The notes: a model not told the origin generated them from the letters alone. A stretch of DNA of 64,000 nt from Geobacter argillaceus (GCF_007830735.1 NZ_VLLN01000001.1:62001-126000); one strand, 5' to 3'; shown: positions 26,880 to 35,051, numbered from the stretch's first letter. Program-made: numbers and translations.

Positions 26880-28226
26880 ATGAAACCCAGATCCCTCTTC
26901 ACCTGCCAGAAGTGCGGCTACCAATCGGCCAAATGGCTGGGGAAATGCCCCGACTGCAACGCCTGGAACAGCATGGTGGAAGAGTTGCTCGTCAAAGGGG
27001 GGGGGACAGCCGGCACGGCCGCTGATAACCCGCCCTGCCCCATCGGGCAGGTGTCGGGCGATGCGGAGAAGCGCCTTCCCTGCGGTATCTCCGAATTCGA
27101 CCGGGTCCTGGGAGGGGGGCTGGTTTCCGGCTCGCTGGTGCTGATCGGCGGCGACCCGGGTATCGGCAAGTCGACGCTCCTGCTCCAGGCCGCCGACCAC
27201 CTGGCCCGTAGCGGCGAACCGGTCCTCTACGTCTCTGCCGAAGAGTCCCCCCAGCAGATAAAGCTCCGCGGCACCAGAATGGGGGTCAACGCCCCGGCAC
27301 TCTTTCTCCTGGCCGAAACCAGCCTGGAGCGGATCATCGCCCATATCGGCACCATGAAGCCGCGGGCGGTGGTGGTCGACTCCATCCAGACCGTTTTCAC
27401 CGCGGCCCTGGAGTCGGCCGCCGGCAGCGTCAGTCAGGTGCGGGAGTCGGCCGGCCGGCTCATGCTGCTGGCCAAGGGGAGCAACATCCCGATCTTCCTG
27501 GTCGGCCATGTCACCAAGGACGGCTCCCTGGCCGGCCCCCGGGTTCTCGAGCATCTGGTGGACACGGTCCTCTACTTCGAGGGGGATGCCGGGCACCCGT
27601 TCAGGATACTCCGGGCGGTCAAGAACCGTTTCGGCTCCACCAACGAAATCGGCGTCTTCGAGATGAAGAGCGAAGGGCTCTTGCCGGTGCAGAACCCGTC
27701 CGAGCTCTTTCTGGCCGAGCGCCCCCTGGGGGTGGCCGGGTCGGTGGTCGTGGCAGCCATGGAAGGAAGCCGCCCCCTGCTTGTCGAGCTGCAGGCCCTG
27801 GTCAGCAGCTCGCCGTTCGGCACCCCCCGGCGCACCACCATCGGCGTGGATCACAATCGGCTGGCCCTGCTGGTGGCGGTGCTGGAAAAGAAGGTCGGTC
27901 TGACCATGGCAGGGCAGGACATCTTCCTCAACGTGGCCGGCGGAGTGAAGCTGAACGAACCGGCAGCCGACCTGGGGATGATCATGGCCGTTGCCTCAAG
28001 CCACCTGGACAAACCGGTGGACCCCGGGGTGCTGCTGCTCGGTGAAGTCGGCTTGGCCGGCGAGGTGCGGGGGATCACCCAACCGGAACTGCGGGCGAGG
28101 GAGGCTGCCAAACTCGGCTTCACCCGCTGCCTGCTCCCGGCCGGCAACCTGAAGCAGGTGCGGGTAAAAGGGATCGAACTGGTTGGCGTCAAGACCGTCG
28201 ACGATGCCATGGAACGGCTTTTCTGA
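26880..28226 (+). CDS. radA: DNA repair protein RadA
   Basis: A 448-residue RecA-like branch-migration ATPase acting in recombinational repair. The N-terminal zinc finger is CQKCGYQSAKWLGKCPDC (residues 9-26). The Walker A is GGDPGIGKSTLL, the RadA-specific motif is VKNRFGSTNEIGVFEM, and a Lon-protease-like C-terminal domain ends the protein. Start at 26880 has AGGAG six bases upstream. It is divergent from sucA and followed after about 100 bases by a DksA-type gene with its own promoter. Confidence 0.96.
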   Translation: MKPRSLFTCQKCGYQSAKWLGKCPDCNAWNSMVEELLVKGGGTAGTAADNPPCPIGQVSGDAEKRLPCGISEFDRVLGGGLVSGSLVLIGGDPGIGKSTLLLQAADHLARSGEPVLYVSAEESPQQIKLRGTRMGVNAPALFLLAETSLERIIAHIGTMKPRAVVVDSIQTVFTAALESAAGSVSQVRESAGRLMLLAKGSNIPIFLVGHVTKDGSLAGPRVLEHLVDTVLYFEGDAGHPFRILRAVKNRFGSTNEIGVFEMKSEGLLPVQNPSELFLAERPLGVAGSVVVAAMEGSRPLLVELQALVSSSPFGTPRRTTIGVDHNRLALLVAVLEKKVGLTMAGQDIFLNVAGGVKLNEPAADLGMIMAVASSHLDKPVDPGVLLLGEVGLAGEVRGITQPELRAREAAKLGFTRCLLPAGNLKQVRVKGIELVGVKTVDDAMERLF

Positions 28227-28259
28227 ACCGTTGGGGCAGCCATGGTGAGGAAATTTCCC

Positions 28260-28288
28260 TTTACTTGGCTTACGAAATGCTTTTTAAT
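28260..28288 (+). promoter_or_regulatory. Promoter of the DksA-type gene
   Basis: TTTACT (28260-28265), a 17-base spacer and TTTAAT (28283-28288; five of six matches to the -10 consensus). Transcription would begin about 28 bases before the ATG at 28324. Confidence 0.5.
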
Positions 28289-28323
28289 AGTGCATTGTAT
28301 TTTGCCAGCCAGTGGAGAGAGTT

Positions 28324-28680
28324 ATGGAGAAGGACAAGCTCGAATATTTCAGAACTGTGCTTCAGGAAGAGATGCACTCCCTTCTGCAGGAAGCAGACAA
28401 AACCGTATCAGAGATGACCGTGGACAGCACGAACTTCCCCGACCCCACCGACCGTGCCACCCAGGAGTCGGACCGCAACTTCGAACTCCGTATCCGTGAC
28501 CGGGAACGGAAGCTCCTCAACAAGATCAAGGAGGCCTTGAGCCGTATCGACGATGGCTCCTTCGGTACCTGCGAGGTTTGCGGCGAGGATATCAGCGAAG
28601 GGCGGCTCAAGGCCCGACCGGTCACCACCCTCTGCATCGACTGCAAGATGGAGCAGGAACGCCAGGAAAAGGTCCCCTGA
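28324..28680 (+). CDS. DksA/TraR-family zinc-finger protein
   Basis: A 118-residue protein with an N-terminal coiled coil (residues 1-75) and a C-terminal C4 zinc finger, CEVCGEDI ... TLCIDCK. DksA-type proteins insert the coiled coil into the RNA polymerase secondary channel and modulate rRNA and stress promoters with ppGpp. The coiled-coil tip region contains DSTNFPDPTDRATQE, resembling the DxxDxA motif of DksA. The length is between TraR (about 70) and E. coli DksA (151). Start ATG 28324 has GGAGA five bases upstream; an in-frame GTG at 28312 is less likely. Confidence 0.88.
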   Translation: MEKDKLEYFRTVLQEEMHSLLQEADKTVSEMTVDSTNFPDPTDRATQESDRNFELRIRDRERKLLNKIKEALSRIDDGSFGTCEVCGEDISEGRLKARPVTTLCIDCKMEQERQEKVP

Positions 28681-28739
28681 CACCGGATCATCCCCCAGAA
28701 GGCTAACCAGCACACGCGACCAGACCCAATACGGTGACG

Positions 28740-31151
28740 ATGCGTCGACCTCATGCGGAAAAGCCCCTGCAGTCCTTTGCCGAACTGATCGCTGCCAGTG
28801 AGACCTGGCTCGTCAGGCGCCTGCTCAAGTATGCCGAAGAGCGCGGCTACACCCCCTTTACCCCCCCCCTGGAAGAAGCATGGCGCAGTTCCATCTCCGG
28901 CCTGTCCAACGGGATGCTGACCAGCATCCGCCAGCATCCGTCCCCTCCCCCCATAACCCCGGAGATCGACCGGGACGACCCCTCTGTTGCCTTCGGCGTT
29001 CTTGAGGCGAAGCGCCACCGGCAACGCGGCGTCACCGTCGCCATGTTTTTCGGACTCATGAAGTACTTTCGGCGCAGCTATCTGGACCTGATCGACGAGA
29101 TGAAGGCCGAAACGGAACGGCTGGGTTGTCGTCATTTTATCGATCACTATTTCGACCGGGTTGAGCTCGGATTCCTCGGCGAATGGGAACAGACAACGGC
29201 AGATGCGTACATAGCCGAATTGCAGGACGCCAACCGCGACCTGATCCATGAAAAAAACCGCTACCTGACCACGTTCGAAAGCCTCCCTACCCCGGCCATA
29301 CTTTATGACAAGGCATTTCGCCCCATCAACCTGAACCTGGCCGCTGCCCAGCTTCTGGAAGAGCTGCCGACCCCCGGAGGACGTTATTACGGACGCCCTA
29401 CGGAACAGGACGCCGCCTCACAACTGTTCAAAAAAATCCGTCCGCATCTTTCAATGCTTCTTAATGCAGAGCCGATAACGCTGATGCTCGAGACACGCCA
29501 GGGGGTCCGGCAGTACCAGGTATTCGGGCGCGAACTGCTCGACTTCAGCAAACAGCTCATCGGCATGGTGTTGATCTTCAGCGACATATCCGAACTCAAG
29601 CATGCCGAAGAAACCCTCAGAGTCCTGTTCGAGGAAGAAGAAAAGCGAGTAAAAAACCGGACGGCCGAACTCCTCCGCCTCAACCAGAAACTGACACTGG
29701 AGGTAAAGGAACGGCGCCGGGCGGAGTTGGAAATCCAGCGGCTCAACAGCGGCCTCGAAAAGCGAGTGGCCAAGCGGACCGAAGAACTCCGCAAGGTAAG
29801 TGAAGAAAACAACCAGAAGTTGCAGGAACTCTCACTGCTGCATCGCCTCAGCAGCCCGATCCTGGCGACGGTACGGGTGGATAAGCTGGCGCATCTGATT
29901 CTGACCGCCCTCACGGCCGGACCGTCGCCGGTGTTCGAACGGGCCATGCTTTTCATGATCAACGAACGTTCAGGCATCCTCCAAGGGATGCTGGGAGTGG
30001 ACAGGGGAACCTCCATAGACCTGCCGTTTCCGACCAAGCCCGACCTCGGCCACCCCACTCCCTGGGACCTGGACGACGCCAGGTTGGCATGCCAGCGTGA
30101 ATCCGAGCTCTGCTCCCAGGTCAAAAAGGTCCGTATCGAACTGGACAAAACGAAAAACATCTCATCCCGGGCAGTGCTGGAAAAGAGAATTTTTTACATT
30201 CCCGATGCGGTGAACGACAAGCGCGTAAACCCGGCCATCATTAACAACTTCTCCATCAGATCGTTTGCCGTTGCCCCGCTCCAGACCAAGGATCGCGTTT
30301 TCGGGGTCGTCTTCGTCGACAACCCGGACAGCGGTAAGGCGATCACCCGTGAAGATCTGCGTTTCCTCCAGCTCTTTACCAGCCAAGCCGGCATAGCCAT
30401 CGAGAACTCGCTCCTGTACGGCAGCCTGGAGGAGGCGAACCGGCGACTGCGGGAAGCCCAGGACCAACTCCTGCATGGCGAACGACTCGCCACTATCGGC
30501 GAGATGGCAGCTAGTATCGCCCACGAGCTGAAAGGGCCGCTGGTATCCATTGGTGGATTTGCCCGTCGCCTTGGCAGGAAGATGAACAAGGACTCCGTCG
30601 AGGCTCAATATGCAGAAACCATCGTCAATGAAGTCAAAAGACTGGAAAAACTCCTCTCCGATACCCTCTCCTTCTCGCGTAAAGCGACCATCTGCTACGA
30701 CCGCTGTGACATAACCGACGTTGTGGAAGACGCCCTCACCATTGTCATGCCGCTTCTGGAGCGAAGTGCCCTCAAGGTAGTCAAGGCCTACCCGCGCAAA
30801 TCGATCCATCTCTTTGCCGACTGTCAGCAGCTGAAGCAGATCTTCATAAACCTGTTCAGCAACGCCAACGAAGCGATGCAGAATAAGGGGGAACTGCACA
30901 TAGCCATCTCCGGCTCGACCCTGCACGGAAAACCGGCCGTTGCCGTAAAAGTTGGTGACACGGGCAGCGGCATCCCCACTGATGCGATCAACAAGATCTT
31001 CAATTCATTTTATACGACAAAGTTGGACGGTACCGGCCTGGGGCTCCCCATAGCAAGCCGGATAGTCGCCAACCACGGCGGCAAGATACAGGTCAAAAGC
31101 CAACCGGGCGTTGGAACCGACTTCACGGTCATCCTCCCCCTGAACCACTAA
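28740..31151 (+). CDS. Cytoplasmic PAS-GAF sensor histidine kinase
   Basis: An 803-residue kinase without membrane segments. The N-terminal 160 residues are helical, resembling RsbR-type sensor heads. Residues about 175-290 are PAS-like (NRYLTTFESLPTPAILYDKA), then a long coiled coil (about 290-370), a GAF domain (about 375-555), HisKA with the His in SIAHELKGPLVSIGGFARRL, and HATPase_c with NLFSNANEAMQ, DTGSGIP and GTGLGLPIA. Either ATG 28740 or GTG 28734 may be the start; no good ribosome site is visible. No response regulator is adjacent. It ends 60 bases before the tRNA gene. Confidence 0.88.
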   Translation: MRRPHAEKPLQSFAELIAASETWLVRRLLKYAEERGYTPFTPPLEEAWRSSISGLSNGMLTSIRQHPSPPPITPEIDRDDPSVAFGVLEAKRHRQRGVTVAMFFGLMKYFRRSYLDLIDEMKAETERLGCRHFIDHYFDRVELGFLGEWEQTTADAYIAELQDANRDLIHEKNRYLTTFESLPTPAILYDKAFRPINLNLAAAQLLEELPTPGGRYYGRPTEQDAASQLFKKIRPHLSMLLNAEPITLMLETRQGVRQYQVFGRELLDFSKQLIGMVLIFSDISELKHAEETLRVLFEEEEKRVKNRTAELLRLNQKLTLEVKERRRAELEIQRLNSGLEKRVAKRTEELRKVSEENNQKLQELSLLHRLSSPILATVRVDKLAHLILTALTAGPSPVFERAMLFMINERSGILQGMLGVDRGTSIDLPFPTKPDLGHPTPWDLDDARLACQRESELCSQVKKVRIELDKTKNISSRAVLEKRIFYIPDAVNDKRVNPAIINNFSIRSFAVAPLQTKDRVFGVVFVDNPDSGKAITREDLRFLQLFTSQAGIAIENSLLYGSLEEANRRLREAQDQLLHGERLATIGEMAASIAHELKGPLVSIGGFARRLGRKMNKDSVEAQYAETIVNEVKRLEKLLSDTLSFSRKATICYDRCDITDVVEDALTIVMPLLERSALKVVKAYPRKSIHLFADCQQLKQIFINLFSNANEAMQNKGELHIAISGSTLHGKPAVAVKVGDTGSGIPTDAINKIFNSFYTTKLDGTGLGLPIASRIVANHGGKIQVKSQPGVGTDFTVILPLNH

Positions 31152-31210
31152 TTTTTCTTTTCAATGATCGGTGTTTGGGGTATATATTTCGTCTATTAGC
31201 TGATAACCAT

Positions 31211-31286
31211 GGGGCTGTAGCTCAGCTGGGAGAGCGATGCGTTCGCAACGCATAGGTCGACGGTTCGATCCCGTTCAGCTCCACCA
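31211..31286 (+). tRNA. tRNA-Ala(CGC)
   Basis: All four arms fold. Acceptor GGGGCTG pairs with CAGCTCC, including the G3-U70 pair that identifies alanine tRNAs. The anticodon loop is TTCGCAA (anticodon CGC, reads GCG). The T arm is GACGG-TTCGATC-CCGTT, and the CCA end is encoded. Bases from 31240 onward are supplied by the integrated element and rebuild an intact gene. Confidence 0.95.
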
Positions 31287-31291
31287 ATAAA
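31240..31291. repeat. attL, 52-bp direct repeat
   Basis: Identical to 37149-37200. It begins in the anticodon stem of tRNA-Ala, covers the anticodon, variable and T arms, acceptor 3' strand and CCA, and extends five bases beyond. The duplication is the normal product of tyrosine-integrase insertion into a tRNA 3' half. Confidence 0.95.
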
Positions 31292-31292
31292 A

Positions 31293-31327
31293 ACAAGGCG
31301 TTATGGATCATTCCATAGCGCCTTTGT
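31293..31327 (+). terminator. Element-borne terminator after tRNA-Ala
   Basis: Stem ACAAGGCGTTATGGA / TCCATAGCGCCTTTGT with a four-base TCAT loop and T-rich sequence after it. It lies just inside the element and stands in for the chromosomal tRNA terminator, which now sits beyond attR. Confidence 0.75.
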
Positions 31328-31335
31328 TATTTATT

Positions 31336-31407
31336 CGGCAACACTGTTGCCGCTTTGTTGCCGCTTTGTTGCCGCATAGCTGCCTGATAGCGACTGATAC
31401 GACTTGA
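31336..31407. repeat. Left arm-type motif cluster
   Basis: CGGCAACA-c-TGTTGCCG (31336-31352) forms a 17-bp palindrome. TGTTGCCG recurs at 31345, 31356 and 31367, exactly 11 bases apart. TGATACGACTTGA follows at 31395-31407. The same two motifs occur at the right end, in the same orientation, which suggests integrase or excisionase arm sites. Confidence 0.65.
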
Positions 31408-31559
31408 TATTTCCGGCCCTCTATTGGGGTGAAGCCTAGCCCTCCCCTCCCCCCGTACCAGGTACGGGGAGCGGGCATCGATCAGAGGGGGGGGGTGGCA
31501 TCGGACTCTCCTCAGGAGTTTGCCGTACCCTCCTTCTGGGCTGCGACATATTTTTAGAA

Positions 31560-31826
31560 ATGGTCAAGTGGTTGACGAGCGGCCCGTCACGGCTCCCCAT
31601 GCTCGAAATGCTACCCTTGCTGAAGGCAGAGGCGAAGGAGCGGCAGAGACAAGCAGGAAAAGACCACATTGGGAATCTGATCAACCAGGAATCTCGGGTT
31701 AGCATCCCTGGATGCGAAGCCGAGACAATCGACCCCCGAGACATTCACCGGGACAAGGTGCTTCTGACGCGCCAACGAATCACGACAGAATATGTCAGGC
31801 TGCATGTGTGCTATGGGGTCGCATAG
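31560..31826 (+). pseudogene. Possible remnant of a phage/plasmid gene at the left end
   Basis: An 88-codon open frame encoding MLEMLPLLKAEAKERQRQAG and then a degenerate tail. That stretch resembles the start of ParB-linked or methyltransferase-type proteins on mobile elements, but the remainder has no recognisable fold and there is no good ribosome site. The surrounding 31,408-32,007 has no convincing gene; it also holds a perfect 19-bp palindrome (31451-31469, CCCCGTACC-a-GGTACGGGG) and a run of nine G (31487-31495). Treated as decayed sequence. Confidence 0.3.
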
Positions 31827-32007
31827 CTGGCGGGATGAATCTTACAGGCCGGGAAGACTGGCAACGTCCAAATTTCGATTCTGAGGGGTGTTCGTTCTGG
31901 CGGTCAGTACGGAGTGGGGCAAAGCCACAAAGCAGGCTGATTGCTGCCGGAATCTTCGCCAGGGGGAGAAAAAGGGGAAGCGGTTACGCCTCCCCTTCTC
32001 CGTTTGC

Positions 32008-32349
32008 TCAGTATCCCCCACGATACCCCAGATAATCCAAGTATCGCTTTATCTTCGGGTCTGATCGCTGCAAGGTCGGACCGTAAACAGGGGTTGCCCC
32101 CCCGGGTTGGTAGTCAATGTTGATCTCGACGGGGTACTGTGCCGGATCGTAGCGACCACGCGCCAAAGCCTGTGCCATGTGCTGTTGCCAAAGCTGGTCA
32201 ACAAATTTCTCGCCGTAGGTGGTGGCCTTGTCTGCCAATATTCCCCAGCCGGTCGGCTGCGTCTGCTGGTCGGCTGGCTGCTCTTGTTCTGTCTGGCGGT
32301 CTGCACCTGTCCGGTTGTTCATCATCAGTAAGTTTTCAAGCACTGGCAT
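32008..32349 (-). CDS. Hypothetical protein of the element
   Basis: A 113-residue protein with no family I recognise. The N-terminal 35 residues are Gln-rich and probably disordered (TEQEQPADQQTQPTG); the rest is polar with Tyr/Pro-rich segments and ends in YLDYLGYRGGY. No membrane segment. Start at 32349 has AAGGAGGT six bases upstream, one of the best ribosome sites in the window, so it is probably translated. It is the last gene of the element's minus-strand series. Confidence 0.55.
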   Translation of the reverse strand: MPVLENLLMMNNRTGADRQTEQEQPADQQTQPTGWGILADKATTYGEKFVDQLWQQHMAQALARGRYDPAQYPVEINIDYQPGGATPVYGPTLQRSDPKIKRYLDYLGYRGGY

Positions 32350-32375
32350 CGTTCAACCTCCTTTTCTGGCGGTGC

Positions 32376-32694
32376 TCATGACCACCGATTGAAATTCTTT
32401 CTGTTTGTCGCTGTTATCAATGCCATGGCCGCGCCGTATTCCGTGTACCCTGAATCAGTCAGTGCAAGACTCAAGTTGTCATAGTGCCCCATAATTTCGG
32501 CTTGTGTCATGCTCTGCATTCTCTCTGTGTAAGCCTCGGGCCACAACTGGCGCGGAATGGAGAGAAAACAGAATTCTTCCGGTTGCCAGAACGGGCAGGC
32601 GCCGCAATCAACCGGCAAACGCCTGCCGTACCAGTAACAACCCTCCATCAACGCGCTTGCCACGGATTGCATAAAGTGGTGTTTTTCGTTTCAT
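32376..32694 (-). pseudogene. Frameshifted small gene of the element
   Basis: A strong site GGAGG leads to ATG at 32694, but that frame gives only 28 codons. Removing one A just after the start (ATGAAACG to ATGAACG) restores one frame: MNEKHHFMQSVASALMEGC and on to the stop at 32376, about 105 residues. The product would have MEGCYWYGRRLPVDCGACPFW, a Cys-rich stretch that could bind metal. Either a one-base insertion or an assembly error explains it. The downstream ATG at 32672 could allow weak restart. Function unknown. Confidence 0.6.
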
Positions 32695-32711
32695 CGGGGT
32701 TCGCCTCCTTC

Positions 32712-33224
32712 CTATCGCCGGTACCGGTCCAAGTCGACCGGGCAGACGGCCGTGATCTGAAGCGATACGGACTTGTTGGCGGGGTATGCGTCATGAAGCT
32801 TCAAGGCCTCCGTGGTGGCCCGAATCGACACCTGTGCATCTGGACCGTCAACATGGCGCTTCAGGGTGCGGATAAGGTGCCGGCGCCCCAAACCTTCCGT
32901 CTCCATTACGGCCGTGATCGCCTCGGCAATGTCAGGTTTTTTAGCCAGCCTGCAACCGAGGCTTTTGGCACTGTCACGGGTGGTCACGTCGAAGGCAGCG
33001 GCCGCGGCGTCGGTCTGTGTCTTGCCGCTTACGATCTCCACCACAAATGCCTGCTCTTTGTCCGTGAGCTTGTCCAGGATCGCCGGCCGTTTCGCTGCCA
33101 GTCGCAACCGGCGAAGCCTTTTCGATACTGCCGCTTCGGTAACGCCGAAATGGGCTGCTGCGTCCTTTTGTGGCGTGCCCTGGTCGATCATTGCCAGCAA
33201 CACTGCATCGTCGATCTTCTTCAA
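32712..33224 (-). CDS. Terminase small subunit-like DNA-binding protein
   Basis: A 170-residue protein. The N-terminus has a helix-turn-helix (QKDAAAHFGVTEAAVSKRLR, residues 19-38). The middle resembles the Terminase_2/TerS domain: LTDKEQAFVVEIVSGKTQTD followed by AKSLGCRLAKKPDIAEAI, the familiar 'LTxKQ..F......tqAA......A...L..p.i...I' pattern. TerS recognises DNA for packaging; satellites often carry their own TerS to redirect a helper phage terminase. The start is TTG at 33224, chosen for AGGAGG six bases upstream. A plain HTH regulator is the alternative. Confidence 0.6.
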   Translation of the reverse strand: MKKIDDAVLLAMIDQGTPQKDAAAHFGVTEAAVSKRLRRLRLAAKRPAILDKLTDKEQAFVVEIVSGKTQTDAAAAAFDVTTRDSAKSLGCRLAKKPDIAEAITAVMETEGLGRRHLIRTLKRHVDGPDAQVSIRATTEALKLHDAYPANKSVSLQITAVCPVDLDRYRR

Positions 33225-33306
33225 TGTCTGCCTCCTTTCCGTAGAGTGGCGCGGGGGTGGTTAAGGGTGCCGTGCCGTTTACCGCTGGCGCGGGGTGTTG
33301 AGCCGT

Positions 33307-33828
33307 TCAAGTTAACTGCTCGGCCTGATCCTGCCGGGTGTCCCCTCCATCTGTCACACCTGCCAGGACAGTCTTGAAAGCGTCATATAATTCCGGGTCG
33401 GATTTGCACCTTTCCGCCAGGTCATCAAACCCGCAAGGCAGGTTGCTGAGGCTGCTCAGTTTCCCCCAACAATGCAAGCGGCACCGGCTCCCGGCCATAT
33501 CCTTGAACCAGTAATCCAAGGCAATGATGGTATGGGCCTTGATGAAGTCCCCCATATCCGCGCCTCTTTCCCGCTCATCATCGGTAAGGGATGCATCGCC
33601 ATGCTCAAGCATTTTCCGGCTTGGCTCTACCAGGTCACGCTTGATCTGCTCGGGAGTAAGCAATCCCTCCTTTACGCAGTAGGCAACCGTGTGCTGGGAG
33701 AGTGTGCACAACTCACGGCTGATCCATGCAACGGTTCCCATGTCCCGGTTGAACCATGCCCACAGGTCATGTTTGATACAGGGGATACCGTACTTGTTTA
33801 TGTCTGCCTTGTGGCTTGGAGCGGTCAT
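33307..33828 (-). CDS. Hypothetical protein of the element
   Basis: A 173-residue soluble protein I do not recognise. It has IKHDLWAWFNRDMGTVAWISRE near the N-terminus, an acidic middle (DDERERGADMGDFIKAH), and four Cys residues in the C-terminal half (RCRLHCWGK, LPCGF, ERCKS), spaced loosely for a metal site. Start at 33828 has AAGGAGG six bases upstream. It precedes the terminase-like gene in the same direction. Confidence 0.6.
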   Translation of the reverse strand: MTAPSHKADINKYGIPCIKHDLWAWFNRDMGTVAWISRELCTLSQHTVAYCVKEGLLTPEQIKRDLVEPSRKMLEHGDASLTDDERERGADMGDFIKAHTIIALDYWFKDMAGSRCRLHCWGKLSSLSNLPCGFDDLAERCKSDPELYDAFKTVLAGVTDGGDTRQDQAEQLT

Positions 33829-33856
33829 TTTTGCGCCTCCTTTTGGTGTAGTTGGG

Positions 33857-34075
33857 TCATCTGTTAACCCACGCCGGTACAGGTGGCGGGGGGAGTACCT
33901 TTGAAGCGTTCAGGCAGATATGGTCGGTAATAACGCTCTTCAGATACAGGGCGGCATCAACTCCCAGGCCGGCCGCCAACTTCTGAACAATGTCGAAGGT
34001 GCTGTCAGATAGGACTACATCAAGGCGATTATTCTGGCGCAGTAATCTCAATGTGACTTTGTCGGGTTGGTTCAT
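33857..34075 (-). CDS. Hypothetical small protein of the element
   Basis: A 72-residue protein, MNQPDKVTLRLLRQNNRLDV..., with an early beta strand then helices (FDIVQKLAAGLGVDAALYLK) and a Pro-rich tail. The pattern would fit a ribbon-helix-helix-type DNA-binding protein, but the match is not specific. ATG at 34075 has AAGGAGG five bases upstream; the open frame continues upstream through the GGGACA array, which is not coding in this frame. Confidence 0.5.
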   Translation of the reverse strand: MNQPDKVTLRLLRQNNRLDVVLSDSTFDIVQKLAAGLGVDAALYLKSVITDHICLNASKVLPPPPVPAWVNR

Positions 34076-34095
34076 TGCTTCCTCCTTTTTTGGAC

Positions 34096-34203
34096 GGGAC
34101 AGGTAGCGGGACATCGGGACACCTCTAAAGAGGTGTGTCCCGTCTGTCCCCCTTACTACCCCCGGACAAGTCCGGGACATGTCCCGGTTATGTCCCTTGT
34201 CCC
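34096..34203. repeat. Iteron-like GGGACA/TGTCCC array, candidate replication origin
   Basis: GGGACA occurs at 34096, 34108, 34116 and 34174, and its complement TGTCCC at 34136, 34145, 34180, 34191 and 34198: nine copies in 108 bases. Two dyads are embedded, CCTCT-aa-AGAGG-type (34122-34133) and CCGGGACATGTCCCGG (34172-34187). The array directly follows a primase/helicase remnant, the usual place of an origin in phage satellites. Confidence 0.55.
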
Positions 34204-34640
34204 GTTTTCGGTAATAGGCTCGCCGCCTACCGCTACAGCAAGCCCACAATCCAAAACGGTGAAGGTTTTCCCGCATCCTGATGGGCCGAATAGTAGCCCC
34301 GTGGTGTCGCGTTCGATAAACGGCTTGATGAGGTGATTTATGGAGATGTGAGTGTCGAGGAAATCACCGGCGGACATGAAGAGGGAAGGTTTTGTGCCGG
34401 GTTCCTGGTTTCCAACAATAGCTGGCTCCGGTGCCTTCTCCCCGTATCCCTGCCGCGCCAGCTCCCGAGCAGCCGCTCCGAAGTCGCCGCCGTGGTACAA
34501 CAGGGCATAGGCTCCGAATTTGGTGTAGCTGCGTTGCTCGAATGGAGTGGACGAGCTGAAGTTATGAAACAGGTCGTTACCCTGATAATTTAGCGTCCCG
34601 CTGATTCCAGTATTTTTCCCGGGTCGACGTAGGTAGGTAA
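34156..34640 (-). pseudogene. Truncated primase-helicase (RepA-like AAA) fragment
   Basis: One reading frame encodes YLRRPGKNTGISG, then FSSSTPFEQRSYTKFGAYAL and HGGDFGAAARELARQGYG, the C-terminal part of a satellite/phage primase, followed by an AAA Walker A, GLLFGPSGCGKTFTVLDCGL. It then stops within 30 codons at the GGGACA array, so Walker B and the rest of the helicase are missing. No ATG or ribosome site begins the frame; the right boundary is approximate. Full proteins of this type exceed 600 residues. It is a deletion remnant of the element's replication gene. Confidence 0.7.
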
Positions 34641-34742
34641 GACGGCCCGGTTGCTGATCGTGTTGCGGAATATGTCCGGCTGATAGCCGGTCGTGACAAG
34701 GTAGCTCGAAAGGTCTAGGTTTTCAGTCTCGAATGTTCTCAC
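34590..34742 (-). CDS. Small DUF5659-like protein, probably truncated
   Basis: A 50-residue frame with a GTG start and AGGAG ten bases upstream. The sequence FETENLDLSSYLVTTGYQPD resembles the start of DUF5659-type small proteins common upstream of primase genes in integrative elements. The last residues overlap the primase remnant in another frame, which points to a deletion junction around 34625-34645 that removed the end of this gene and the beginning of the primase. Confidence 0.4.
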   Translation of the reverse strand: MRTFETENLDLSSYLVTTGYQPDIFRNTISNRAVLPTYVDPGKILESAGR

Positions 34743-34847
34743 GATATAAGGTCTCCTGTATGTGGCGTGGGCTCCTTTCGCCTCACTGCGCCGCGCCTCT
34801 GGGCGTCGGCGCTGGCTGTCTCACGACAGTCGGTCGTGATCCTCGCT

Positions 34848-35051
34848 CTAGGCTGCGTGCCTCATCTGCTCCATGCACTCCCTGAGTTCAGACAGCCGCC
34901 AATACACCTTTCCCCCCAGTTTGAAAGGGCGGGGAATCCTACCAGCCTCAACGTCACGCAGAATTGAGGACCGAGACCGCCCCAGGATACTGATGCATTC
35001 CCCGAGTGAGACGTTCCGATCCTCGACGGTAGGCTTAGACTTGTACGCCAT
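34848..35051 (-). CDS. alpA: AlpA-family regulator/excisionase
   Basis: A 67-residue MerR-like winged helix protein: NVSLGECISILGRSRSSILR is the helix-turn-helix, then DVEAGRIPRPFKLGGKVYWR is the wing with the conserved PxPxKLGxxxxW pattern. AlpA proteins switch on integrase/excision genes of P4-like satellites. Start at 35051 has AGGAGGT seven bases upstream. It lies between the integrase module and the replication remnant, as in phage-inducible islands. Confidence 0.85.
   Translation of the reverse strand: MAYKSKPTVEDRNVSLGECISILGRSRSSILRDVEAGRIPRPFKLGGKVYWRLSELRECMEQMRHAA

Noticed and set aside
31336-31374. Short repeats at 11-base spacing considered as a CRISPR array
   Set aside because: Repeat units are eight bases and spacers three; no cas genes. 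Better explained as integrase arm sites.
33857-34276. Longer 139-residue version of the 72-residue element protein
   Set aside because: The extra N-terminus is translated from the GGGACA array and lacks a ribosome site; ATG 34075 has AAGGAGG.
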